Shown here piece by piece: positions 37,305 to 45,586 of a stretch of 64,000 nt of DNA. The notes under the pieces were generated by a model. It was given only the letters and a program-made list of their open reading frames with translations, had not been told where the DNA came from and searched no databases. Where the stretch lies: positions 434,001 to 498,000 of the forward strand of contig NC_050731.1 in NCBI RefSeq assembly GCF_014133895.1, read 5' to 3'. The stretch is from Torulaspora globosa (lineage: Eukaryota > Ascomycota > Saccharomycetes > Saccharomycetales > Saccharomycetaceae). Positions within the stretch are counted from its first letter, which is position 1; the number at the start of each line of letters is the position of its first letter. A program made the position numbers and the translations under genes.

Positions 37305-40127
37305 ATGAGTTTGGATTATGAAGTTTACAAGGAAGGTGGATTGCTAAATGATAGGTATCAGAAAATTGAAGACATCAGCGAGGGATCGTACGGGTATGTG
37401 TCGCTAGCCAAGGACATCGAGCGTAAGAAATTGGTGGCGGTCAAATTCATCTTTAAGCTGGAGAAAGAGCCATCAGTGGACGAAGACGGAGCAGCTGGGG
37501 AGGAAGAGGGTGCACGTGACTGCGATGATGTGGTTAAGAGTGCCAACAGCAGCGTGGAGAAGCGAGTGCAGTTGGCGAAGCATCGCGAGTCAATGATCTC
37601 GTCTAATGTTAGGTCGCGGCTTTCGGAAAACATCTGTTTTGAAGCGGCTTATGAGATCGAAATCCAGAGAATGATCGGCAACGAGCATCGGAACGTTGTG
37701 AAGTTGCTGGACTTTTTCGATTCATACATCATCTTGGAATACTGCTCTGGCGGAGATCTGTACGAAGCGATTAAGGGTGACCTTATCCCGAGGAAGACGA
37801 GGGAAATTACACATATCTTGACTCAGATCATTGAAGCAATTCAATATGTGCACTCTAAGGGGATTTATCACCGTGATGTCAAACCTGAGAACATTTTGAT
37901 CTCGAACCTTTTCGATTGGACCATAAAGCTCAGTGATTGGGGGTTGGCCACTACGCATCCGACGTCTCTGGATCGAAGTGTAGGCAGTGAGCGCTACATG
38001 GCGCCCGAGCTGTTTGAAAGCAATTTGGATCTTGCAGAGAGGAAAGAGCCTTACCAGTGTGACAAGGTGGACGTGTGGTCGATTGGTATCGTCTTTCTTA
38101 ACATTGTGTTTTCTAAGAATCCATTCAGTGTGGCCAATCAGACAGATAAAGCGTTCTGTTACTTTGCTGCCAACCGAGAGGCGTTGTTTGACGTTTTTTC
38201 TACTATGAGTCTCGATTTCTTCCAAGTTTTGAGATACAGTCTCACGATAGATCCGGCAAACAGGGATCTCAAGAAGATGAGACGAGAGCTTGACAACCTT
38301 TCGGAGTACACTCTGGATGATGAGTATTACAACTCCCTACAGGACAATGATGTGGCGATATATGATGAGGAACCTCGCCATGCCCCAGCGTATGTGCCAC
38401 CATCATCTGCTCCGGCTCCAGTCTCCTTACCCACCCCGCCATCGTCTTCGACTGGTAAAAATGGAAAAAGGCTTCAATCTGCAAGCTCCAGTATTCCCAA
38501 ACAGACCGACTCATTTGTCCACGCAGAGCAGAATATTGTTGATAAGAAATCATCTCCAATTGCAGCTTCAACTACTAATGGTAAGACTGAGGAAAAAGAA
38601 AAAGAAAGGGCTAGGTCTGTGCCTAAATTCAAGTTTAGAAAGCGCAGTCATGTTCAAAGGAATGATTCGCCTAATCAGAATCAGCCCCATAGTTATGCCA
38701 ATGGAAAAACTATTAAGAATCGCAATTACAACCATTACAACAATTTCAGTCATTTCGGTAACAATTACAATTATAACCAAAAAAATTACTTCTTCAATGG
38801 CGCAGATAAGCCAAAAATTGTAAAGCATTCGAGAAAACCACTAGGAATTCCAACTCCTAATACCTACATTAACAATTATTTTAATGATTATCATAAGAAC
38901 AAGGAGCAACATGGCTCAGAAAGCAACGATTACAACGGTTTTAACACAAGAGATTTTTTTACTCCACCTAGTGTTAATAACAGGTACATGGAGGGAATTT
39001 TCAGCCACAATTATGTGAATAAACACAACAACAACAACAACAACAACAACAACAGCAGCAACAATAATAATAACAATAATAATACTAATAAGAATCATTA
39101 TTTCCCACAGTTTGGGACCAGTGGTTCCAAAGGTAAGCAACCGCGGAGACCTAGTTCAGGCAATCGGGTTGCCGCTCCCAAAACGAAAAATCCGAACACA
39201 TCTACCACTTCAACCTCAGTACCAGCGTACCATTCGCCGGGCAAATACATTCCTCCGAATGTTAGAAACCATTACACCAACCAATATCAGTCGCATGTTC
39301 CTAATATTTCAGCCGTTTTAGACACACACACATATCACGAGCAATATGCCAACGCTGATAACGGGAAGAATGAAACCACTAGTAAAGGCGATTTAGATGA
39401 TGTCCTCTTTACCCTGGAGGAAAGTGATGATTTTCTACGTGACATCAATGACTTGTCCTTGCATGACGCACCTGTTTCTTCTCATGGCACTGATCTACAT
39501 GGCGCGCTCCAAAACGATTTACCAGATCTGTTAAAATCTCCCGAACCACCCAGGCTACAGCTCACGGGCGCAGAGAATCCGTTTGCCGCCCAGATACTCA
39601 ACGGCGGCAATGATGGCAAGCCGTTGGTTGCAAACCAGCATCTTAACGCAGGAACTTCTGAACACAAGTATAAGCCAGGCATCTACGTACCACCTCATCA
39701 TCGCAAAAGCTTCTCATCTACCACAGCTGCTAATGAGGTTACACTATCTGTCGGACAAAACATGTACGATTATTCGGCACTATCAGATTCCCGACGCCCA
39801 TCGGCCTCTATTCAACAATACCAGGCACCATTTATGCCAAGTTTGAAGAATCACTCTACCACAACGACGGCTTTACAAGACAAAGATGTCTTTGCTCAAA
39901 CAGATAACGATGCCATTATATTTTCGGAAGATGAAAGTGATGACAATGGTGAAGACTCTCGCGGCATGAAAACGGTGTTTGGGCCCTATACAATATACAA
40001 CAACGGGGAAATGTCTTATAACACCGTTCGTGCTGGAAGAAAATCGAGTACTGTTCAAAGCGAGGCAGTTGGCTCATTGGAGCAATACAAAAATAACTGG
40101 CTTATGTTACAACAGCAACAGGATTGA
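37305..40127 (+). CDS. KSP1: Serine/threonine kinase Ksp1
   Basis: The product is 940 aa (1029 aa in S. cerevisiae). The kinase domain spans about residues 18-330: glycine loop ISEGSYGYVS, catalytic Lys47 in VAVKF, HRDVKPENIL (His189), and VGSERYMAPELFES in the activation segment. The magnesium-binding motif is DWG (211-213), not DFG. After Lys47 there is an acidic insertion before the alpha-C helix. The C-terminal two thirds are low complexity with an Asn-rich run. Ksp1 works downstream of PKA/TORC1, suppressing autophagy and promoting filamentous growth. Corresponds to YHR082C. Confidence 0.95.
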   Translation: MSLDYEVYKEGGLLNDRYQKIEDISEGSYGYVSLAKDIERKKLVAVKFIFKLEKEPSVDEDGAAGEEEGARDCDDVVKSANSSVEKRVQLAKHRESMISSNVRSRLSENICFEAAYEIEIQRMIGNEHRNVVKLLDFFDSYIILEYCSGGDLYEAIKGDLIPRKTREITHILTQIIEAIQYVHSKGIYHRDVKPENILISNLFDWTIKLSDWGLATTHPTSLDRSVGSERYMAPELFESNLDLAERKEPYQCDKVDVWSIGIVFLNIVFSKNPFSVANQTDKAFCYFAANREALFDVFSTMSLDFFQVLRYSLTIDPANRDLKKMRRELDNLSEYTLDDEYYNSLQDNDVAIYDEEPRHAPAYVPPSSAPAPVSLPTPPSSSTGKNGKRLQSASSSIPKQTDSFVHAEQNIVDKKSSPIAASTTNGKTEEKEKERARSVPKFKFRKRSHVQRNDSPNQNQPHSYANGKTIKNRNYNHYNNFSHFGNNYNYNQKNYFFNGADKPKIVKHSRKPLGIPTPNTYINNYFNDYHKNKEQHGSESNDYNGFNTRDFFTPPSVNNRYMEGIFSHNYVNKHNNNNNNNNNSSNNNNNNNNTNKNHYFPQFGTSGSKGKQPRRPSSGNRVAAPKTKNPNTSTTSTSVPAYHSPGKYIPPNVRNHYTNQYQSHVPNISAVLDTHTYHEQYANADNGKNETTSKGDLDDVLFTLEESDDFLRDINDLSLHDAPVSSHGTDLHGALQNDLPDLLKSPEPPRLQLTGAENPFAAQILNGGNDGKPLVANQHLNAGTSEHKYKPGIYVPPHHRKSFSSTTAANEVTLSVGQNMYDYSALSDSRRPSASIQQYQAPFMPSLKNHSTTTTALQDKDVFAQTDNDAIIFSEDESDDNGEDSRGMKTVFGPYTIYNNGEMSYNTVRAGRKSSTVQSEAVGSLEQYKNNWLMLQQQQD
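39024..39090 (+). repeat. AAC/AAT trinucleotide microsatellite inside KSP1
   Basis: An uninterrupted AAC run is followed by AGC, AAC and AAT triplets. It encodes an Asn-rich tract with a few Ser codons in the KSP1 tail. Length variation between strains is likely and would keep the frame. Confidence 0.85.
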
Positions 40128-40234
40128 GGTGCATTAGGAACCTGACACTATCCTGATTATCTAGGATGATAATGGAGAAGCAGCTCTAACGAATTTTTCA
40201 TGATTTAGCATTTGTTTTGCAGGCATATTTAGGG

Positions 40235-40250
40235 TATATATATATATATA
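40235..40250. repeat. TA dinucleotide repeat in the KSP1/GPI8 intergenic region
   Basis: Eight TA units lie about 107 bp after the KSP1 stop. In yeast, TA-rich sequence in this position often serves as a polyadenylation efficiency element; that role is inference. Confidence 0.6.
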
Positions 40251-40374
40251 TCTGTACGAGGCATCTTTTCATTATTCAATTTCTGATTGATGACTGTAGG
40301 GTTCATGATAATCCCTCTTGTTAAGGGCTCCTTCGTTAAAGTTACATAGATATTTCTCTAAAAACTAATGTCAG

Positions 40375-41580
40375 TCAATTCAGCGAGCTAAAGAGCTCCC
40401 GTCGAGCGGGCTTCGAATGCTTTCCTTGAAGCAGAAAATACGTCACAGTCGATATTAATATCATGCCGACGGCCCAAACGCGAGACCTAATGCCCGCTAT
40501 AGGAACTAGTTCGATTTCTTGAGTTAGGTCGCTTGTTCTAGTGAAATGTTGGTGGAAAAACTGATTTCTTTCATGTTGATCATCCTCATTTTCATCCGTT
40601 GTTCTCTCTAAAGCCAAGTTTAAAACATTCTGAACAAAAGTATCGTTGTCCGTACTCTCGTAGATATACCCATTCGCATCGACATTGTCTGGGACTATAT
40701 TTTGAACGTTTGCGAAGAAGTCTGTGATCAAAACATCTTTGGGATCTCTCTTGAAGAGATCAGTTCTAACACCGACGTGAGAATGAACTTTCTCGAATGT
40801 GTACGAATCGAACAGGTCTTTCAAAGTCAGAGAAGAGTTCTTCTCAATTTGCTCCAAAAATTCCAAACTGTAGTAAGTGAATCTGTCAATGACCGCGACA
40901 CCAATTTCAACGTCTGAGTGATGTGAGAAGGAACTTTCATCAACTTCGCTTGACCCGACCGCCAGGATATTAGGCGAATAGAATTTTGAATACATTGTAT
41001 TAGCCTGACAAGTGTCGATCATAAAGAAAATCTCATTATACCTTTTCTTCTCATACATCTGTTCAAAGGCGTCTGCAATGTCCTCAGAAGCAATTTCCTC
41101 TGCGTCTTGGAACTTTAAAAAGTCGTCACCACCGTGGCCAGTCATATAGATAAATATGTTGGAGTTTTCGTCTGTCAGAAGCCTCTTAGATTTGGGCTGG
41201 CTCTCGGACCATCTGTCGGTGAGCAATCTTATAAAATTCTCAACGGTAACCTCATAGCCGCGGTAGTCAACCTCGACAGAATCCCCATATAGATCAATTG
41301 CGTGGTCTTGGTTATTAAACACGCTTCCTGGGAACAAATTCCTCGAATTGCATGCTACGTCATCACTTAGCATCAGTATAATTTGCGAGTCCGGTATTCC
41401 AAGTCGCTTGACAGTTCTATACATGCTGAGAACGTTCGCCATATGTCTATAGTTGAACCAGAATCGTGAAGTTGATACCAAAACTGCCCAATTGTTTGTG
41501 TGTTGTGCATGTACAAGACCAATAAACGGTCCAAGAACCGTCAGTAACAACGCGATTGAGTGCTTCCAAGAGCAAAGCAT
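40375..41580 (-). CDS. GPI8: GPI-anchor transamidase catalytic subunit
   Basis: The 401-aa protein (411 aa in S. cerevisiae) has an N-terminal signal peptide (about 1-25), a C13-family cysteine protease domain and a C-terminal membrane segment (VWAVGMILISTVTYFLLQG). The catalytic dyad is visible: His149 in YMTGHGGDDFLKF and Cys191 in MIDTCQANTMY. With Gaa1, Gpi16, Gpi17 and Gab1 it replaces C-terminal propeptides with GPI in the ER lumen. GAS4 in this window is a predicted client. Matches YDR331W, followed by UBX5. Confidence 0.97.
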   Translation of the reverse strand: MLCSWKHSIALLLTVLGPFIGLVHAQHTNNWAVLVSTSRFWFNYRHMANVLSMYRTVKRLGIPDSQIILMLSDDVACNSRNLFPGSVFNNQDHAIDLYGDSVEVDYRGYEVTVENFIRLLTDRWSESQPKSKRLLTDENSNIFIYMTGHGGDDFLKFQDAEEIASEDIADAFEQMYEKKRYNEIFFMIDTCQANTMYSKFYSPNILAVGSSEVDESSFSHHSDVEIGVAVIDRFTYYSLEFLEQIEKNSSLTLKDLFDSYTFEKVHSHVGVRTDLFKRDPKDVLITDFFANVQNIVPDNVDANGYIYESTDNDTFVQNVLNLALERTTDENEDDQHERNQFFHQHFTRTSDLTQEIELVPIAGIRSRVWAVGMILISTVTYFLLQGKHSKPARRELFSSLN

Positions 41581-42011
41581 CTTCGTTAACTGATAGAGTT
41601 TTACTGCTTCTGTCTAAGCAGACTAAGATCTCCCAGTGGATTTCCTCTCTTGAGTCTACGAGCTTGTCTAATGACAATGACAGGAACGTCAGGGCTCGCC
41701 TTTTGCCAAGAACTACCAGGCGATGATTAAAAAAGTTAAAATACGTAAAATGCTGATGGAGAGTAAATCTTCCATCAAGGTTGCAATTAGACTGCCAACT
41801 TCTTGTTGATCGGGATTCCAACCGCGAGCAGAACGCCAAGGCAGGCTCACCAATGTTTGCGGTGCAGAACGCTGTCTCATAAGCGTAATTCAATGAAAAG
41901 AATTGCCGTCATGCTAGATACTAACTTTTACCACTGCGGGAGGGAGTGATGTGAGCCGGCGATGCGCTGCGAGACACTAGGAAGGGCAACCGGAATTTGG
42001 TACTTCAAGTA
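41581..42011. other. Gap between UBX5 stop and GPI8 start
   Basis: This 431-bp region serves as GPI8 upstream sequence and UBX5 3' end. A minus-strand open frame (41447-41893) overlaps the GPI8 start out of frame and shows no family similarity. No motif cluster or RNA gene was seen. Confidence 0.5.
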
Positions 42012-43505
42012 TCAATCGCTTGCATATGCCTTTTCCACCAATAGCGAGCTGTTCTTGAGTCCCGCATCTTCAATTGTCATGTCAAGCTTATCGATGAGAT
42101 TCTCGCGCTGGTGGTTGCTGAGAGTGAAATGGCATTGCTCGAAACCGTCGATTTCGCTCTTGATAACCTCGTAGATGTTCCTCACAAGGTCACGTACTTC
42201 AAACCTACGCACAACTCTTCGACCGTCACCTGTCCGGACCTGTATTCTGGTGGTGATTCCTGGCCTGTTCGGGGGTTCCTCATGCTTAACAGCTTTGATG
42301 GCTTCGAAAGCGCTGGGAGCGCGGTTGTCGTCTTTCTCCGCTGCCATTTCGCTGAGATCCTGCTGATGCTCCGGCTCGTCCAGAGCAATTGGTTCGGAAA
42401 ATGACTTCCCTAGAGACTGCTCAATAGCTAATTTCATCTGCTGCTCCTCGCTAAGTGTTGTCGGGTCTATCTCTGGCGTGGGCTCTTTCACAGTTGGATT
42501 TGCCGCCTTGGGATCCAGAGAGAACGATCCCAAGAACTCGTTGACTTCCTTTATAAAGCTGTCGGGCATTGGAACCGTCTTGTTCCATTGCTTCAATCGT
42601 TCGCCCGTCATGGGATCCAGTATTGCTATGTGGGGAAGGGAGTCCTTGCTTCGGATCCCATAGAAATTGATGTATGGTTGAGCGTTCGGCGAATCATACT
42701 GGTATTGTAAAAACACAAAGTTCGATTTGATTAACTTCTTCACCTCTTTTGACGACCATAAATCCCTATTCAGAGCCTGACACTGAAACACTCCAGAGTC
42801 CTGGATGTTGACCATCATCCATTTACTTTTCTTCCGAGCCCTCACCTTGGCACTGCTTAAGTTCAATTTGGTCATCAAGTCGAAAGGCGGCCTAAAGAGT
42901 AGCGCCAGCCTACGTTCCCTCGACATCGCCTTTGGTCTCTTTACAAGTTTTGTATACTCTCTGACGTTCCCATCCTCGTCGAGTTCGATCACCGGCTCCT
43001 CTACATACTCATAGGCATCATCGTCTTCAGAGCTCGCCGCGCTATCATCTGAATCTGAGTCTGAAGCCGAACCATCAGCGATAAAGTCGTCATTCAACCT
43101 CTGGTTGAACACTCCAGCCGGCCTAGAATCGTCAAACATATCTCGAGCTTGACGCAAGGGATTGAAACTCCCACCAATTCCACCATAAGTTCCCGGAAAG
43201 ATGTGGGTCTCAGCTAGTGTCTCATGCCTTGCTTGATCAGGGGCTCTCACAAACTCCTCCTCATTGCGGTACGCTTCTGCCTGTAATCTTTGGGCTACAT
43301 CCTCATCATTATTGCGATCAACATCTGTTCCTGTCTGATCACTGCTCCCAGCCTGGCGTCTCAACTGGGAATTACCGCCGTGCTCAAAGAACAGGGCTAT
43401 GGCTGTCTGCAAATCGCCACCGGCCATCTCGATGAAATGCTTGGCCAATTCACCGTTTTCCGCGCTTGTAATGGCAATGAAACTGTCAATCTGGTCTTGT
43501 GACAT
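42012..43505 (-). CDS. UBX5: UBX-domain Cdc48 cofactor Ubx5
   Basis: The product is 497 aa (500 aa in S. cerevisiae). Domains in order: UBA-like (about 3-45, FIAITSAENGELAKHFIEMA), an acidic linker, a thioredoxin-like UAS domain (about 195-345), a ubiquitin-interacting motif (about 375-395, LSEEQQMKLAIEQSLGKSF) and a C-terminal UBX domain (about 420-495, TRIQVRTGDGRRVVRRFEV). UBX binds Cdc48, and UIM/UBA bind ubiquitin or Rub1-modified cullins. It is the orthologue of YDR330W. Confidence 0.95.
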   Translation of the reverse strand: MSQDQIDSFIAITSAENGELAKHFIEMAGGDLQTAIALFFEHGGNSQLRRQAGSSDQTGTDVDRNNDEDVAQRLQAEAYRNEEEFVRAPDQARHETLAETHIFPGTYGGIGGSFNPLRQARDMFDDSRPAGVFNQRLNDDFIADGSASDSDSDDSAASSEDDDAYEYVEEPVIELDEDGNVREYTKLVKRPKAMSRERRLALLFRPPFDLMTKLNLSSAKVRARKKSKWMMVNIQDSGVFQCQALNRDLWSSKEVKKLIKSNFVFLQYQYDSPNAQPYINFYGIRSKDSLPHIAILDPMTGERLKQWNKTVPMPDSFIKEVNEFLGSFSLDPKAANPTVKEPTPEIDPTTLSEEQQMKLAIEQSLGKSFSEPIALDEPEHQQDLSEMAAEKDDNRAPSAFEAIKAVKHEEPPNRPGITTRIQVRTGDGRRVVRRFEVRDLVRNIYEVIKSEIDGFEQCHFTLSNHQRENLIDKLDMTIEDAGLKNSSLLVEKAYASD

Positions 43506-43884
43506 CTTGCACTAATCTAGAGGGTGCGACTAACCTGTATGAGGTCTCCAACTTTTCTCTTTGTAGCTCTTATTGGTGTATTTTTGATATAAAAACCTTT
43601 ATAGCTGCTCCGGAACTCAAAGACGTAAAGTATACAACAGCATAAAATCGAACTTTCATTACTCAGTATGGCATCTGCTTCTTATCCTCTAGCAGCTGAG
43701 ACCGTCCAATGATGATTGCATAGAGACGCTGAAGCCGGACTTGATGTGTAATTACATCTACACTACTGGGCGAAACTAACGAATAAACGAATAATTGCCT
43801 ATTAAGAAGCATCTCGTTTGATGCAAATGCTTAACTACATTGAATAATATACATTTCTGTTCTCTGATTGCAAAGCGCAGAGAA
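43506..43884. other. Gap between LRP1 stop and UBX5 start
   Basis: This 379-bp UBX5 upstream region contains an isolated C-box-like ATGATGA (43709-43715), but no matching distal D box and terminal stem, so no snoRNA is called. Nothing else stands out. Confidence 0.45.
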
Positions 43885-44433
43885 TTACTTGCTCCTCCTC
43901 TTGCTTACCTTTTGCTTGTCAACCCGAGGCTTCTTCCTCCTTGAATCTGCTACCTTCTGTGATATTTCCTTGACGTCCAAGTTCTGCTTATCTTGATCCT
44001 CTGCCAAGTCATCGAATCTCGTATGCTTGCCTTGGAAATTATGCTTACTGATAGCTGGGCCTGTTTGTCTTCCATCTAGCGCATTATTGATTACTCTTTT
44101 GGCACGTTCCTGCTCCTCTTGCTGGAGTCTCTCTTCCCTCTCGTCCTTGCCGTCAATAGCCTTAGCCTTATTCATATAGCTTTTAACTCTATCAAGTTCA
44201 GCCTTTATCGGTGACAGATCTTTGACATTCAGCACTTTCATATAGGAAAACATGAGGGAGCTCAGAGCATAAGCATACCTGTTGGTAAGTTCCAACTTGG
44301 CACGTTCATCCTTTAACGACAGCAGTTGTTCATCCAGCGATTTACTCGTTAACTTGTCTAGGTCAACTTTCAGCGAATTCAGTTGCTTATTCAGGTGTGA
44401 AATGTATGGTTTGATCTTCTCAACGTCCTCCAT
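43885..44433 (-). CDS. LRP1: Exosome cofactor Lrp1/Rrp47 (C1D family)
   Basis: The preferred 182-aa product (184 aa in S. cerevisiae) begins MEDVEKIKPYISHLNKQLNS. It has the Sas10/C1D helical domain (about 1-100) with LTSKSLDEQLLSLKDERAKL, then NNALDGRQTGPAISKHNFQG and a Lys/Arg-rich tail that binds RNA. Rrp47 stabilises Rrp6 and helps nuclear exosome processing of 5.8S rRNA and snoRNAs. An in-frame ATG at 44511 would add 26 residues. However, a PAC/RRPE-like pair overlaps that ATG (44507-44523), and the family starts at MED, so 44433 is chosen. Confidence 0.9.
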   Translation of the reverse strand: MEDVEKIKPYISHLNKQLNSLKVDLDKLTSKSLDEQLLSLKDERAKLELTNRYAYALSSLMFSYMKVLNVKDLSPIKAELDRVKSYMNKAKAIDGKDEREERLQQEEQERAKRVINNALDGRQTGPAISKHNFQGKHTRFDDLAEDQDKQNLDVKEISQKVADSRRKKPRVDKQKVSKRRSK

Positions 44434-44506
44434 CAGTGGCAGTTCACGGCAGACGACGATGGCACTAAATGGGTCTTGATATGTACTTTCTTTGCATAGC
44501 GATGTG

Positions 44507-44523
44507 CTCATCGAAAGTTTTCA
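44507..44523. promoter_or_regulatory. PAC-like and RRPE-like motifs upstream of LRP1
   Basis: CTCATCG (44507-44513, reverse CGATGAG, PAC core) abuts AAAGTTTTCA (44514-44523, one mismatch to RRPE). Placement 74-90 bp upstream of the preferred LRP1 start fits a ribosome-biogenesis promoter. It also argues against translation starting at 44511. Confidence 0.45.
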
Positions 44524-44608
44524 ATGACGTACATTAGTAAAAACTGCATACTGGCAAGACTAGACACGCTTAAGGAAGGGACATAAAAGATAGGTTAATG
44601 CGATCAGG

Positions 44609-45127
44609 ATGCCCAAGAATGACGAGGTCAGTCGCGGATTGACTCTCAGTATCCAGAAACTTCAAGCTGCACTTAAGAGCTATGAAGCAGGGGAAATCTC
44701 GCAAGAGAAAGTCGCAAGGCTAAAAGAGCTGCAAGGAGCTCTGTCGAGTGGAATTCAAGAAATCAGCGAGTTGGTGAAGTCAGAGCCGATAAGTGGAGCT
44801 CCAGCGTTGGCTGATAAGCAGCAAGACAGTCGACCAAGTTTTAGTAGGAAAAGGTTCTACAGCTCCGACTCTCCCTACCTTAACCGGATGGATCTGAGTA
44901 GATCGTACCGACTGGTTCCTCCAATGAAGGTCAGAAAAGCTACGGCATCACCTCAGCCGAAACGTGTGTCCCCGAGCGAGTTTCTGCTCAGCAGTTTACA
45001 ATTGCTAGAGAACATCACCAATCTTCAGAGACTGGAAAAGAAGACCTCGACAAGAGATGGACACTCGAAGGGAAGCCTCGCAGCAAAGGCTACGGTATCA
45101 CAACTTGATCAATCTGCAGAAACGTGA
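44609..45127 (+). CDS. Unrecognised 172-aa protein
   Basis: I do not recognise this protein. It starts MPKNDEVSRGLTLSIQKLQA; residues 10-60 look like an amphipathic helix or short coiled coil (LKSYEAGEISQEKVARLKEL). The middle is basic and Ser/Pro-rich (SRSYRLVPPMKVRKATASPQ). A second helical block is SEFLLSSLQLLENITNLQRL (about 122-141). It has no membrane segment or signal peptide. It is divergent from LRP1 and upstream of PEX3. In S. cerevisiae neither LRP1-LAM4 nor UBX5-PEX3 has a gene here, so it may be an ancestral gene lost or diverged there. A short out-of-frame upstream ATG lies at 44598. Confidence 0.6.
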   Translation: MPKNDEVSRGLTLSIQKLQAALKSYEAGEISQEKVARLKELQGALSSGIQEISELVKSEPISGAPALADKQQDSRPSFSRKRFYSSDSPYLNRMDLSRSYRLVPPMKVRKATASPQPKRVSPSEFLLSSLQLLENITNLQRLEKKTSTRDGHSKGSLAAKATVSQLDQSAET

Positions 45128-45332
45128 GAGCCCGAGCGCTGATTTCATCGACACATCATTGCCCCGTATGCCCGGTGACAAATAGATGCCGCCTTAGTTA
45201 AAACAGACAATGGATATCACCACCCGCAGACGGTCTTGTCTAGTTCAAAGCCATGGTCACTTAAGCTTGCCACGACTGCAATCACTGTTGGAAGCATGAA
45301 TTCACAAAGAGAGGATTGCAATTTGGCAAGAG

Positions 45333-45530
45333 ATGTCCGGACCAGATCTTCGCAGGTCGGGCCGGTTGAACCGCAGTTCTAGGCAGAGCGATGGCTACTA
45401 TGTAAGAACAGCGAAAACTCATCATAATGCAGCGCTGATCTGCATTGTCATCTTATATATAAGTAAAGCCTTGTTCATCAAGTACCTGGGCGCGCCGTTT
45501 ATAAGCTTTTTAGTAAGGCCGGTACAGTAG
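45333..45530 (+). CDS. Candidate small membrane protein, 65 aa
   Basis: This short ATG-started ORF codes for an Arg/Ser-rich N terminus (MSGPDLRRSGRLNRSSRQS) and one hydrophobic segment (about residues 33-58, starting AALICIVILYISKALFIKYL). That is the layout of a tail-anchored or single-span protein with a positive N-terminal side. It ends 56 bp before the PEX3 ATG, so it would lie within the PEX3 promoter. I recognise no family. It may be a chance ORF; the basic-then-hydrophobic layout is the only support. Confidence 0.35.
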   Translation: MSGPDLRRSGRLNRSSRQSDGYYVRTAKTHHNAALICIVILYISKALFIKYLGAPFISFLVRPVQ

Positions 45531-45586
45531 AAACAGATTAATCGCATCCAGAGTGAGTCGAGATCCTGAAGAACCGAGTATTACCG

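Noticed and set aside
41447..41893. Minus-strand 148-codon ORF overlapping the GPI8 start.
   Set aside because: It is out of frame with GPI8, overlaps its conserved N-terminal coding region and promoter, and matches no family I know.
43709..43733. C-box-like ATGATGA and a CTGA, as in a C/D snoRNA.
   Set aside because: The two are only about 20 nt apart, with no second D box or terminal stem in reach.
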